Below are positions 1 through 8,752 of a stretch of DNA of 64,000 nt, piece by piece. The stretch's first letter is position 1; the number at the start of each line of letters is the position of its first letter. The stretch is from Emticicia oligotrophica DSM 17448 (GTDB taxonomy: Bacteria > Bacteroidota > Bacteroidia > Cytophagales > Spirosomataceae). The position numbers and the translations under genes were made by a program. Under the pieces are notes generated by a model. It was not told the DNA's origin. It worked only from the letters and a program-made list of their open reading frames with translations, and did not search any database. Location of the stretch: assembly GCF_000263195.1 (NCBI RefSeq), contig NC_018748.1, positions 4,734,159-4,798,158 on the forward strand, read 5' to 3'.

Positions 1-8
1 CACTTTGC

Positions 9-611
9 ATGCATTTAATCTTGATAGTGATTTTTAGGAAGGAGGGTACAAGGATATATTCCGACAGACTACAAGACTTACCAAAGCTTCTACCTATAAT
101 TGTAATCTTTATATTTTTTGGATTAGTAATGAGGCTGTCATTACCCGATGCACTTTATTTCATTTCAATTGTGTATGCCATTGTTGTAATGATATTGGTA
201 GCTCATGGCTTATTTCGTGTTGCAAAGGGAAAAAGTTATTTTTGGGTTGCTGCGGGAGTTCTGCTTTTGATTATTAAAGATGTCTTATACTGCTATAACT
301 TCTTTATCTACCAAAATACGATACGCCCTCTTTACGTAATTCAAAACTCGTTAAGTGGGGTTGTTTATTTCATGATTGCTATTGGCATAGCACAAAATCA
401 AAGAAAAGCTACGATTGAGAGAAATGACCCTTTTTGGTTATTCGCAAAAAAATATTTTCATAGTTTGATTGACTACAAAGACATCATCAGTATTAAAAAG
501 AAAACAACTCATTCAAAACGAGAAACTTTAATTCGCCCCCAAATGTTATTTAGTCAACTAATTAATATTTTTAAATGGATTGGAATAAGCTCTCAGAAGA
601 AGCTCAGCTAG
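9..611 (+). CDS. YhhN-like integral membrane protein (5' partial)
   Basis: The reading frame is open to the left edge of the window, so the ATG at 9 may be internal and the N-terminus may be missing. The visible 200 residues hold about four hydrophobic segments (roughly residues 28-45, 50-68, 78-95 and 112-126), then a basic hydrophilic tail. The pattern 'SYFW..AGVLLLIIKDVL' followed by a final membrane helix resembles the C-terminal half of YhhN/TMEM86-type proteins, a family that includes lysoplasmalogenases. That assignment rests on weak motif similarity. The last 37 bases overlap the start of the bacilliredoxin gene, suggesting co-transcription. Confidence 0.45.
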   Translation: MHLILIVIFRKEGTRIYSDRLQDLPKLLPIIVIFIFFGLVMRLSLPDALYFISIVYAIVVMILVAHGLFRVAKGKSYFWVAAGVLLLIIKDVLYCYNFFIYQNTIRPLYVIQNSLSGVVYFMIAIGIAQNQRKATIERNDPFWLFAKKYFHSLIDYKDIISIKKKTTHSKRETLIRPQMLFSQLINIFKWIGISSQKKLS

Positions 612-910
612 AAGAAATTAAAAAAGAATCATTTAATCAACCAGTTTTGATTCTAAAACATAGTACGACTTGTTCAATTAGTGCAACTGCATTGGCTAGA
701 TTAGAACGAGCATGGAAACCAGAAGAGGCAAAGAATTTAAAGCCTTACTACCTTGATTTATTAAAATTGCGACCTATTTCTAACAAAATCGCTCAGGAAT
801 TTGGCGTAGAGCACGAATCTCCACAAGTGCTAATCATTAAAGATGGTCAATCAATTTACGATGCCTCTCATTTCGATATAAGATTTGATGAAATCGTTAA
901 ACAATATTAA
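575..910 (+). CDS. ytxJ: Monothiol bacilliredoxin, BrxC/YtxJ family
   Basis: This 111-residue cytosolic protein has a thioredoxin-like layout with a TTCSIS motif around Cys33, matching the TCPIS-type active site of YtxJ/BrxC. Members of the family remove bacillithiol from mixed disulfides on proteins, and bacillithiol is made by many Bacteroidota. Later features fit the fold: 'YYLDLLKLRPISNKIA' then 'ESPQVLIIKDGQ', where the Pro precedes the strand facing the active site. Length is typical of the family. The ATG at 575 lies inside the 3' end of the preceding membrane-protein gene. The gene ends in a strong shared terminator facing osmC. Confidence 0.85.
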   Translation: MDWNKLSEEAQLEEIKKESFNQPVLILKHSTTCSISATALARLERAWKPEEAKNLKPYYLDLLKLRPISNKIAQEFGVEHESPQVLIIKDGQSIYDASHFDIRFDEIVKQY

Positions 911-950
911 CAAAAGAGCTGAGTTTGAAAACTCAGCTCTTTTGTTTTAT
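911..950. terminator. Bidirectional rho-independent terminator between ytxJ and osmC
   Basis: A perfect 16-bp inverted repeat (911-926 with 929-944) has A-rich and T-rich flanks on both sides. It sits between convergent genes, with the osmC stop codon at 947-949, so it can terminate transcription from either direction. Confidence 0.85.
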
Positions 951-1360
951 CTCCATTCAAAATTAAAAACTTGCTCAATTTCTGGGTGTAAACTTAATGA
1001 GACTGGACAAGTATGAGCAGCTCTTACGTACTTGGCTTTTACTTCATCAGAAAGTGGTTCTGGTGTTTTCATTTTAAAATCAACAATAACTTTTGCAATT
1101 TTACGTGGTGGTTCAGCCGACATAATTTTAGTTACTTCGATTTCAGAACCAGTAAAATCAATACCTTCACGTTTGGCCATTATTCCCATAATTGTCATGG
1201 CACAGCTCCCCAAAGAGGTGGCAGCTAAATCAGTTGGTGAAAAGGCTTCTCCTTTTCCGTTATTATCAACAGGGGCATCAGTTATAATGGCATCACTCGA
1301 TTGAAGGTGAGTAGCTTCTGTGCGTAAATCACCAAGATATACTATTTTCGAAGTCGGCAT
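947..1360 (-). CDS. OsmC/Ohr-family peroxiredoxin-like protein
   Basis: This 137-residue protein has the two conserved cysteines of the OsmC family: Cys53 in 'GSCAMT' and Cys118 in 'HTCPVS'. The preceding 'SPTDLAATSLG' is also a hallmark. Family members reduce organic hydroperoxides using this cysteine pair. The protein belongs to the general YhfA/OsmC-like branch rather than clearly to Ohr, so the substrate is uncertain. It is cytosolic and of normal length. It converges on ytxJ, another thiol-redox gene, but the two are transcribed separately. Confidence 0.85.
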   Translation of the reverse strand: MPTSKIVYLGDLRTEATHLQSSDAIITDAPVDNNGKGEAFSPTDLAATSLGSCAMTIMGIMAKREGIDFTGSEIEVTKIMSAEPPRKIAKVIVDFKMKTPEPLSDEVKAKYVRAAHTCPVSLSLHPEIEQVFNFEWR

Positions 1361-1526
1361 TTTCTTTGGATTAATTTTTTATAATTTTGAAAATAAACTG
1401 TTCAAAATAAGGCAAAAAGAACTATTTTTCAAAAAAAGCGAACATTAGATTAATTAAATTAGTTAAAAGATAAATGTTTTTTCAAAAAAAACCGTTTATA
1501 TTTATATTATCAATCATAAGTAAACA

Positions 1527-2306
1527 ATGGCTTCTGTGATTATACGTTTTCTAAGCATATTATTTATAGTTAGTTCTCTAACAACTTTTGCTCAGCGAAA
1601 GGCCTCTACTCCTGCACCAAAGAAAACAATTGAAGATTACAAAATGCTTGCTTATGGAGCAACTACAAATACAAACTCAGGTCTTTTAGGAGGCTTTGTT
1701 GTTCGTCATTCAAGTGCTGTTGGTTCATTCAAAACTCATCCTTTACATCGCTACATTGCCGTAGAAGCCATTAATATTAAACATCCTAAAGAAAAATCAG
1801 AGCCAACAAGTATCGCTAATAGATTTATTTACGGTAAAACAAACTACTTGTTTTCGGTGCGTCCGCAATATGGTAGAGAAATTGTATATTTTAAGAAAAA
1901 TGGTGAAGATGGAATCGGAATTAGTCTAATCGTAGCAGGTGGTCCTTCAATTGGCATACAGAAACCTTATTATATTAAATATGACCGTACTGGTCGCGGC
2001 CAGATTGAGGTTGTTCAGTTTGACCCAAACATTCACAAAGAGCTAAATCGAATTCAAGGTTCTGCCGGAATTTTACAAGATTTCTTCAAAGGGATGAAAA
2101 TGAATCCGGGTGCTCATGTAAAAGTAGCGGCAAATATTGATATGAATACTTTTGGTAATAGTCTTACAGGATTTGAAATAGGTCTTACCGCTGAAGTTTT
2201 CGGAAAAACCCCTGAAATCATGTCAAGTCAACTTACAAGAAATTCAAAATTTTACACTTCTGGTTTTCTAACGGTCTATTTCGGCAATAGAAAACAAAAA
2301 AAATAA
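1527..2306 (+). CDS. Secreted protein of unknown function
   Basis: Residues 1-22 form a signal peptide (hydrophobic 'FLSILFIVSS', cut near TFA|Q), so the 259-residue protein is exported. The remainder alternates short hydrophobic strands with Gly/Asn turns, such as 'GIGISLIVAGGPSIGI' and 'GFEIGLTAEVFG', and ends in the strand-like 'GFLTVYFGNRKQKK'. This is compatible with a small outer-membrane or periplasmic beta-barrel. I do not recognise the family. It lies just upstream of lipA on the same strand, but a separate promoter precedes lipA. Confidence 0.6.
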   Translation: MASVIIRFLSILFIVSSLTTFAQRKASTPAPKKTIEDYKMLAYGATTNTNSGLLGGFVVRHSSAVGSFKTHPLHRYIAVEAINIKHPKEKSEPTSIANRFIYGKTNYLFSVRPQYGREIVYFKKNGEDGIGISLIVAGGPSIGIQKPYYIKYDRTGRGQIEVVQFDPNIHKELNRIQGSAGILQDFFKGMKMNPGAHVKVAANIDMNTFGNSLTGFEIGLTAEVFGKTPEIMSSQLTRNSKFYTSGFLTVYFGNRKQKK

Positions 2307-2328
2307 ACCTTCAAAAGCCATAAAGCCT

Positions 2329-2336
2329 TACCTTTG
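2329..2336 (+). promoter_or_regulatory. Bacteroidota -7 promoter element upstream of lipA
   Basis: TACCTTTG matches the Bacteroidota sigma-A -7 consensus TAnnTTTG. Transcription would begin near 2341, about 70 bases before lipA and at or beside the ATG of a 14-codon Cys-rich mini-ORF. No clear TTG -33 element is visible. Confidence 0.5.
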
Positions 2337-2340
2337 TATC

Positions 2341-2385
2341 ATGAAATTATTCTTGATTTCTGATTGTTGTATTTGTTTAGGTTAG
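2341..2385 (+). CDS. Possible leader peptide (MKLFLISDCCICLG), upstream of lipA
   Basis: A 14-codon ORF lies between the promoter-like TACCTTTG and lipA. It ends in a TAG 24 bases before the lipA ATG. Three of its 14 residues are cysteine (CCxC), which is striking because lipoyl synthase inserts sulfur and carries two iron-sulfur clusters. If the promoter call is right, the ORF would be nearly leaderless. Cys-rich leader peptides are known attenuators of sulfur-metabolism genes in some actinobacteria. A role here is inference, and chance occurrence is possible. Confidence 0.3.
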   Translation: MKLFLISDCCICLG

Positions 2386-2409
2386 GTTTTAAACAATTCC
2401 TTTAAAATA

Positions 2410-3285
2410 ATGATAGAATTACCCGTTGTAAGTAGCGAACAACGCACTCGAAGACCAGATTGGCTAAGAGTGAAGTTGCCTATTGGAGAAAATTTCAAAA
2501 AAGTAAGAAGCTTAGTTGACGAATACAAATTACATACGATTTGTCAGTCAGGAAATTGCCCCAATATGGGTGAATGTTGGGGAGAAGGAACTGCTACATT
2601 CATGATTTTGGGTAATGTATGTACACGTAGTTGTACATTTTGTGCTGTTGCAACTGGACGCCCAAATGAGTACGATGTTGACGAACCTCGTCGTGTAGCA
2701 GAAGCTATTCAATTAATGCAAGTAAAACATGCCGTAATTACTTCAGTTAATAGAGATGAATTGAAAGATAAAGGTGCCGAGATTTGGTATCAAACGGTAA
2801 AAACGGTAAAGGAAGTTTCTCCAAAAACCACGATAGAAACATTAATACCTGATACAAAAAGTAATTGGGAAGCTCTCTATCGCATGATTTCGGCTGGACA
2901 AGAAGTAGTTTCACATAATATGGAAACGGTTGAACGTTTATACAGAAATGTTCGACCACAAGCGAAATATGCACGTAGTTTAGAGCAAATTCGTCGCACG
3001 AAAGAATACGGTCAACGTACGAAGTCAGGAATTATGCTTGGTTTGGGCGAAACACAAGATGAAGTATTCAAAGCAATGGATGATTTAGCTGAAAATGGTT
3101 TGGATATTCTTACACTTGGGCAATACCTTCAACCTACTAAAATGCACCACGAAGTAATTGAATTTATTCACCCCGATACATTTGCGATGTATAAAGAAGA
3201 GGGACTTCGTCGTGGACTTAAATATGTAGAATCTGGGCCTTTGGTTCGTTCAAGCTACCATGCTGAAAGACACGTTCACGTTTAA
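2410..3285 (+). CDS. lipA: Lipoyl synthase
   Basis: LipA is a radical-SAM enzyme that inserts two sulfurs into protein-bound octanoyl groups to make lipoyl cofactors of 2-oxoacid dehydrogenases and the glycine cleavage system. Both cluster motifs are visible. The auxiliary cluster cysteines are at 45, 50 and 56 ('[12 protein letters not shown]'), and the radical-SAM CxxxCxxC is at 71, 75 and 78. The C-terminal 'RSSYHA' near 280 carries the serine ligand of the auxiliary cluster. The length (291 aa) is normal. No lipB lies beside it. Transcription probably begins at its own promoter and stops at the hairpin after the gene. Confidence 0.97.
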   Translation: MIELPVVSSEQRTRRPDWLRVKLPIGENFKKVRSLVDEYKLHTICQSGNCPNMGECWGEGTATFMILGNVCTRSCTFCAVATGRPNEYDVDEPRRVAEAIQLMQVKHAVITSVNRDELKDKGAEIWYQTVKTVKEVSPKTTIETLIPDTKSNWEALYRMISAGQEVVSHNMETVERLYRNVRPQAKYARSLEQIRRTKEYGQRTKSGIMLGLGETQDEVFKAMDDLAENGLDILTLGQYLQPTKMHHEVIEFIHPDTFAMYKEEGLRRGLKYVESGPLVRSSYHAERHVHV

Positions 3286-3327
3286 AAGCTATTAATCGAA
3301 AAACATATTTCGACTAAAATTGTTCTT

Positions 3328-3367
3328 CCATAGGGTAAGCGAATCAAACTTACCTTATGGATTTTTT
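3328..3367 (+). terminator. Terminator after lipA
   Basis: A 12-bp stem (3328-3339 with 3349-3360, one G-T pair) has a 9-base loop and is followed by ATTTTTTATTTT. It separates lipA from the lycopene cyclase gene. Confidence 0.7.
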
Positions 3368-3390
3368 ATTTTCAGTAAAAACTAAGTAAA

Positions 3391-4554
3391 GTGAAAGAAA
3401 ATAATTGGGATTTTATTATCTGCGGTGGAGGTATGTCAGGACTTTCACTAGCTTATTATTTACAAAAAAGCCAATTAGGTCATTCTTCAATATTAATAAT
3501 TGAACCTCAAGAGAAGTTAAAAAATGACCGTACATGGGCTTTTTGGCAAGAAGAAAAAAGCCCTTTTGAAGATATTTTATTTAGAAAATGGGATGTAGTA
3601 AATTTTCGAAATGCTGATAATAAAATCCAAAAATTAGATATTGGTAATTATCAATATAAGCTGCTCAGAGGAATAGATTTCTATAATTTTATTCATAGCG
3701 AACTAAAAAAATCACCCAATATTCAATGTATTAAAGATACAGTAGCCAGTATTTCGGATACAGACCAATTTGCCATAGTAAATACCACTTCTGGACAAAA
3801 CCACCAAGCCAAGTTTGTATTTGATAGCACCTACAAGCTAAAACTTAACATTGAAAAAAATCATAACTTACTTCAACATTTCAAAGGCATTGTTATTCAA
3901 ACACAAGAAGAAAAGTTTAATCCTGATTTACCAGAAATGATGGATTTTAGTGTTCAACAATACGATGAATGTAGATTTATGTATCTATTACCATTTGATA
4001 AAAACACTGCATTGGTTGAATATACGCTCTTCACAGAGACACTTCTCGCAGAAAAAGAATATGACCTTGAATTAAAAAAATATATTACGGAGAAATTACA
4101 AATAACTAATTTTAAGATACTTGAAGAGGAATTCGGGGTAATTCCAATGTCGGATGAAACCACAAATGAATTTCCAAGTAAACACGTGATTAGAATAGGT
4201 ACGGCGGGCGGTTATACTAATCCTGCAACTGGCTACACCTTTAGAAATACCCAAAAAAGGCTACAATTACTTGTCAAACAACTAGAAAATACAGGAAAAC
4301 CTCACATTAAGGATTCTTGGTTTCAGAAACGTTTTTTATTATACTCAAGTGTATTACTAAATGTTTTAGAACAAAAACGTCAACCCGCTGCTGAGGTTTT
4401 CGCTCGACTATACGAACGTAATGCTCCAGCCCAAATTTTCAAATTTTTAGATTGCGAAACAAATCTTTGGGAAGAAATTAAGATTATGAATTCTACCAAG
4501 AAAATAAAATTTTTGGCCGCAGTTTTTGATGTTCTCCGAAGAAAATACATTTAA
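3391..4554 (+). CDS. crtY: Lycopene beta-cyclase family protein (CrtY-type)
   Basis: This 387-residue flavoprotein fits the CrtY/CrtL lycopene cyclase family. It has an N-terminal dinucleotide-binding loop 'CGGGMSGLSLAYYL' (about 11-24), the family signature 'NDRTWAFW' (45-52), and 'GTAGGYTNPATGYTF' near 271, the conserved region next to the flavin. The enzyme cyclises the ends of lycopene to beta-ionone rings using reduced FAD as a non-redox cofactor. The best start is GTG at 3391, because the Rossmann strand follows directly. No other carotenoid genes are adjacent, so the pathway must be completed elsewhere. Confidence 0.9.
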   Translation: MKENNWDFIICGGGMSGLSLAYYLQKSQLGHSSILIIEPQEKLKNDRTWAFWQEEKSPFEDILFRKWDVVNFRNADNKIQKLDIGNYQYKLLRGIDFYNFIHSELKKSPNIQCIKDTVASISDTDQFAIVNTTSGQNHQAKFVFDSTYKLKLNIEKNHNLLQHFKGIVIQTQEEKFNPDLPEMMDFSVQQYDECRFMYLLPFDKNTALVEYTLFTETLLAEKEYDLELKKYITEKLQITNFKILEEEFGVIPMSDETTNEFPSKHVIRIGTAGGYTNPATGYTFRNTQKRLQLLVKQLENTGKPHIKDSWFQKRFLLYSSVLLNVLEQKRQPAAEVFARLYERNAPAQIFKFLDCETNLWEEIKIMNSTKKIKFLAAVFDVLRRKYI

Positions 4555-4566
4555 AATAATACACTT

Positions 4567-5022
4567 TCAATCAACCTGTATAATAGTTGAATACTTCACA
4601 TCGTGTAAAACTACCGCACTGCTATGTACTTTAACTATTTGTATCTCAGCGAGTTGCTTTAAAAAGCTATCATATTCTTTGATATCTTTTACAATAACCT
4701 TGAGTTGATAATCGACCAGACCAGCCAAATGATAACATTCTAAAACTTGAGGCATTGATTTTACAATTTTCTCGAAATTTTCAATATTTTCTTTGGTATA
4801 AATGGGCATTGAAACATTGCAAAAAACTACTTGTCCCTTCCCTACCCTCTCTGGATTTAGCAATGCTACGTAAGCATCAATAACGCCTTCTTTTTCTAAA
4901 CGTTTGATTCGTTCAAAAACAGGTGAAGTTGTCAAATTTAATTCTTCAGCCAACTCCTTAATGGTAAGTTTAGCGTTCTTTTGTAATAAGTCTAGTATTT
5001 GTTTATCTACAATGTCCAGCAT
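4567..5022 (-). CDS. Lrp/AsnC-family transcriptional regulator
   Basis: This 151-residue protein has an N-terminal winged helix ('DKQILDLLQKNAKLTIKELAEELNL', recognition helix near 'TSPVFERIKRLEKEGVI') followed by the RAM ligand-binding domain ('YHLAGLVDYQLKVIVKD', around 95-111). Family members bind amino acids and form octamers that wrap DNA. It is divergent from the D-amino-acid operon starting at 5173, with a 150-base AT-rich gap between them. It is therefore a natural candidate regulator of that operon, though no binding site was demonstrated. It converges closely on crtY (12 bases between stop codons). Confidence 0.92.
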   Translation of the reverse strand: MLDIVDKQILDLLQKNAKLTIKELAEELNLTTSPVFERIKRLEKEGVIDAYVALLNPERVGKGQVVFCNVSMPIYTKENIENFEKIVKSMPQVLECYHLAGLVDYQLKVIVKDIKEYDSFLKQLAEIQIVKVHSSAVVLHDVKYSTIIQVD

Positions 5023-5172
5023 ATTTTGCTTAAAAGGTTAAACTAATTTACCTGAAAAAGAATATTTTCCTTAAAATTAATAATTAATCAGATTTATATT
5101 ACACGAATTTCAAAATTTAAAGAACAAAATTTAACTTTATATAAATTTCTTAGCATTTATCCCTTCTAACTT

Positions 5173-7713
5173 ATGCGAAGTTTCTTGTCTTTGGTATTGT
5201 TTTTTTACTCATACATGAGCTTTTCTCAGTTGAATGTTCAACAAGTTGAGAAAGTCAATTCAATGCTAACACAACTTCATTCACAAGCCATGTTCAATGG
5301 CGTAGTTTTGATGGCTAATGAAGGCGAACCAATCTATGAAAAAGCATTTGGGATAGGAAATATTCAAACAAACGAGGCACTTACACTTAATTCATCCTTC
5401 AATTTGGCATCTATTTCTAAGCAATTTGTTGCCATGATGAGCATGATTTTGAAAGAACAAGGCAAAATTCAGTTTGATGATAAAGTTAAAAAGTATATCA
5501 GTACATTTCCTTATGATAAAATAACCATCCGACAATTACTGACTCACACTTCGGGTTTACCTGAATATTTCGACTTAGCAACTCGATATAACAATACACT
5601 CGATACACTTAATAATGAAAAATTAGTAAACCTGATTGCAAATCTCAAACCTGAACTGGAATTTGAACCAGGTAATCAATGGGAATATTGTAATACAGGG
5701 TATGTCATTTTAGCGACAATCATAGAAAAAGCCTCAGGAATGGACATTGAGGATTTTTTCGATAAATATATTACCCAACCACTTCATCTTACAGACACCT
5801 TTGTTTATTACTTAAACATGAAAAGCCCGTTGAGCAATAAAACTCGACGGGTTTACGGGTTTCAAAGACAAAATGGTAAAAACAAACCCAACGACCTCAT
5901 GAGATTTGATGGCGTAGTGGGTGATGGCAATATTTATTCTTCAGCAAAAGATTTATTGATTTGGGAACAAGCATTATATAAGGCACAGTTAGTGAGCAAG
6001 GCAACTCTTCAAGAAGCTTTCAGGCCTGTTAAACTTAAGAATGGCCAAACTTATAATTATGGTTTTGGTTGGGAAATTGATAAAAATGAAAAAGTCTTAA
6101 GCCATACAGGCAGTTGGGTCGGATTTGAAAATTATATCGAACGAAATATTGAGTCAAAAACTACGATAATTATACTTAGCAATTCTACAAATGACACTGC
6201 TATTGACCTAATAAACAGCATTGTATCTAACCAAAAAGTAAAAATTCCACAAACACAAATCATTAAAAACATCCAACTCATTGATGGCACTGGGACAGTT
6301 GCTCGTAAGGCAGATGTAAGGTTTATTGATGATAAAATTTGGGAAATTGGCGACCTAAATGCTTTTGAAAACGAACCCAATACTGATGGAAAAGGCTTAG
6401 TTTTAGCCCCCGGATTTATTGATTCTCATAGCCATCATTTTAGTGGACTCAACAAAGTTCCCGAAGCAATTCCAGCAGTTAGTCAAGGAATCACCACGAT
6501 TGTCATTGGGCAAGATGGAGGTAGCTACCCAATGGATACGCTCAAAAAATTCTTCAAAAAACGGCCAATAGCTATCAATATTGCCTCTTATACGGGCCAT
6601 TCTACCTTAAGAAGTGAAGTAATGGGTGCTAAAAGTCTTTATCGAACGGCCAAAGAATCGGAAGTTGAACAAATGAAAACCATACTCAAAAAAGAATTAG
6701 AAAAAGGTTCTTTAGGATTAGCTACTGGTTTAGAATACGAATCAGCTTTTTTCTCAAATCGAGATGAGGTTTTGCAATTAGCTCAGGTTGTGGCAGAAAA
6801 TGATGGAAGATATATGAGTCATATTCGTAGTGAGGATATCAATTTAGATGATGCCATTGATGAAATCATTGAAATTGGCCGAGAAACAAAAATACCTGTT
6901 CAAATTTCACATATAAAGATTGCGAAAAAAGACCAATGGGGAAAATCACCTGAATTGCTTGTTCGCCTACAAAAAGCTCGTGCAGAAGGAATCAACATTA
7001 CGGCAGATTGTTATCCTTATGACTTCTGGAATTCTACTCTTAGAGTTCTTTTCCCAAACCGAGACTACACTAATTTGTCAAGTGCAGAATTTGCAGTTAA
7101 TCAACTTTTTGACCCTGAAAAATCGGTTTTGGTTAGATTCGCCCCAAATAAATCTTATGCAGGAAAAACCATTACTGCCATTGCCCACGAACGCGGAGAA
7201 AAACCAGCTCAAACGCTGATGAATTTAATTGCTATTGCGGCTGAATTTGAAGAAAAAAATCCCGACTATAATGAGGGAATTGAAGCGGTTATGGGAAAAT
7301 CAATGGACGAAACTGATGTATCGAATTTCTTACTTTGGCCACATACAAATATTTGTTCTGATGGCTCACCAAGTGGGCATCCTCGTGGGCATGGTACTTT
7401 CACTAGAATTTTAGGCAGATATGTTCGTGAACAAAAATTAATGTCTTTAGAAACAGCCATTTATAAAATGACTGGGCTTTCGGCCGAAAACCTCGGCATT
7501 AATGATAGAGGGATAATTTCAGTTGGAAACTATGCAGATTTAGTGCTTTTCAATCCTGAAACTATTATTGATAAAGCTGACATTAATAACGGCAAAGCCC
7601 TTTCAATAGGTATTGAAAAAGTTTGGGTAAATGGGCAAGTGGTTTACCAAAATCAAAAATCAACTGGAAATTATCCTGGAGTATTAATAAAGAAACAAAG
7701 TAAAGATGAATAA
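5173..7713 (+). CDS. Fused serine hydrolase (beta-lactamase fold) / N-acyl-D-amino-acid deacylase
   Basis: Residues 1-18 are a signal peptide, so this 846-residue protein is exported. Residues about 25-360 form a class-C beta-lactamase/D-aminopeptidase-type domain. It has SxxK at Ser80-Lys83 (SISK), YxN near 172-174 (YCN) and HTG near 311. Residues about 365-846 are a D-aminoacylase-type amidohydrolase: 'APGFIDSHSHH' (about 411), 'MSHIRSED' (about 551), 'QISHIKIAKK' (about 577) and 'SDGSPSGHPRGHGTF' (about 731). The first domain family hydrolyses D-amino-acid peptides or esters; the second releases D-amino acids from N-acyl-D-amino acids. It opens a four-gene operon, overlapping the next gene by 8 bases. 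Domain roles are family knowledge; substrate is inferred. Confidence 0.88.
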   Translation: MRSFLSLVLFFYSYMSFSQLNVQQVEKVNSMLTQLHSQAMFNGVVLMANEGEPIYEKAFGIGNIQTNEALTLNSSFNLASISKQFVAMMSMILKEQGKIQFDDKVKKYISTFPYDKITIRQLLTHTSGLPEYFDLATRYNNTLDTLNNEKLVNLIANLKPELEFEPGNQWEYCNTGYVILATIIEKASGMDIEDFFDKYITQPLHLTDTFVYYLNMKSPLSNKTRRVYGFQRQNGKNKPNDLMRFDGVVGDGNIYSSAKDLLIWEQALYKAQLVSKATLQEAFRPVKLKNGQTYNYGFGWEIDKNEKVLSHTGSWVGFENYIERNIESKTTIIILSNSTNDTAIDLINSIVSNQKVKIPQTQIIKNIQLIDGTGTVARKADVRFIDDKIWEIGDLNAFENEPNTDGKGLVLAPGFIDSHSHHFSGLNKVPEAIPAVSQGITTIVIGQDGGSYPMDTLKKFFKKRPIAINIASYTGHSTLRSEVMGAKSLYRTAKESEVEQMKTILKKELEKGSLGLATGLEYESAFFSNRDEVLQLAQVVAENDGRYMSHIRSEDINLDDAIDEIIEIGRETKIPVQISHIKIAKKDQWGKSPELLVRLQKARAEGINITADCYPYDFWNSTLRVLFPNRDYTNLSSAEFAVNQLFDPEKSVLVRFAPNKSYAGKTITAIAHERGEKPAQTLMNLIAIAAEFEEKNPDYNEGIEAVMGKSMDETDVSNFLLWPHTNICSDGSPSGHPRGHGTFTRILGRYVREQKLMSLETAIYKMTGLSAENLGINDRGIISVGNYADLVLFNPETIIDKADINNGKALSIGIEKVWVNGQVVYQNQKSTGNYPGVLIKKQSKDE

Positions 7714-8749
7714 AGCAGTCATTCTCACCAACGGAATTTTACAAAAGGCAGATGCCAAAACTGCACATGGACTTATCAGAGGGACAGAAAGATATAACAT
7801 CATTGGGGTAATTGATTCACACGAAACAGCAGGGGAAGATGCAGGTGAACTATTGGATGGAAATCATAGAAATATACCTGTCTTTGCTAACTTTAATGAT
7901 GCTAAAAATGCTCTAAATGAAATAAACTTCTTAATAATTGGGATAGCCACAGTTGGAGGAGTTTTACCAACTGAAATGCTCGAAATTATCAAAGAAGCTA
8001 TTGAAAATGGCATCTCAATTGTCAACGGTTTACATGAATATCTTTCTGAAAAACCAGAGATTATGGATTTGGCAGATGCTAACCAAATAAAACTTATTGA
8101 TATAAGAAAGCCCAAAACTCGTAAAGATTTGCATTTTTGGACGGGTGATATTTACCAAGTTCAAGCGAAAATTATTGCAGTAATTGGTATGGATTGTGCC
8201 ATGGGCAAACGAACTACTGCTCGAATGCTTCGACAAGCTTGTGAAAAAAAAGGTTTAAATGCACAAATGATTTATACCGGACAAACTGGCTGGCTTCAAG
8301 GGGGTAAATATGGTTTTATATTCGACTCAACACTTAATGATTTTGTTTCTGGAGAATTGGAACATGCCATTCTTAGTTGTTGGCGAGATACTAAGCCCGA
8401 TTTCATTTTTCTTGAAGGACAATCGTCATTGAGGAATCCAAGTGGGCCTTGTGGACTAGAATTATTAATTTCTGGTAATGCTAAGCACGTAGTTTTATTA
8501 CATGCTCCTAAAAGAAAATATTTCGATGATGAACCACATTGGGGAGAAATTCCAAGTGTGGAGTCTGAAATTGAAATCATTGAAAAATTAGGTTCTAAAG
8601 TTATTGCAGTGGCCCTAAATACCGAAAAGTGCACTAATGAAGAGGCTTTCGAGTATCAAACTTATTATGAAAAAAAATTAAAAATACCCGTACTTTTACC
8701 TATTCAAGAGGGTGTAGAAAAACTACTTCCAATTCTTACGACATTATAG
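7706..8749 (+). CDS. dgcN: DUF1611 family protein, DgcN-like D-glutamate N-acetyltransferase
   Basis: This 347-residue cytosolic protein has an N-terminal Rossmann-like domain and a C-terminal P-loop domain. The P-loop 'GMDCAMGKRTT' is near residues 162-172, and 'FIFLEGQSSLRNPSG' comes later. This matches DUF1611. A member of the family, DgcN, was reported to acetylate D-glutamate, with DgcA then racemising the N-acetyl product. The next gene here encodes a DgcA-like enzyme, which supports the assignment. The start codon overlaps the upstream stop by 8 bases, implying translational coupling. Whether the substrate is D-Glu or another D-amino acid is not shown by the sequence. Confidence 0.75.
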   Translation: MNKAVILTNGILQKADAKTAHGLIRGTERYNIIGVIDSHETAGEDAGELLDGNHRNIPVFANFNDAKNALNEINFLIIGIATVGGVLPTEMLEIIKEAIENGISIVNGLHEYLSEKPEIMDLADANQIKLIDIRKPKTRKDLHFWTGDIYQVQAKIIAVIGMDCAMGKRTTARMLRQACEKKGLNAQMIYTGQTGWLQGGKYGFIFDSTLNDFVSGELEHAILSCWRDTKPDFIFLEGQSSLRNPSGPCGLELLISGNAKHVVLLHAPKRKYFDDEPHWGEIPSVESEIEIIEKLGSKVIAVALNTEKCTNEEAFEYQTYYEKKLKIPVLLPIQEGVEKLLPILTTL

Positions 8750-8752
8750 GCT

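Noticed and set aside
9..30. ATG at 9 as the true start of the YhhN-like gene
   Set aside because: The frame is open to the window edge, so the start cannot be decided; the gene is marked 5' partial.
6920..7219. Second-frame ORF inside the D-aminoacylase domain
   Set aside because: It overlaps a strong gene fully in another frame and has no own context or motif.
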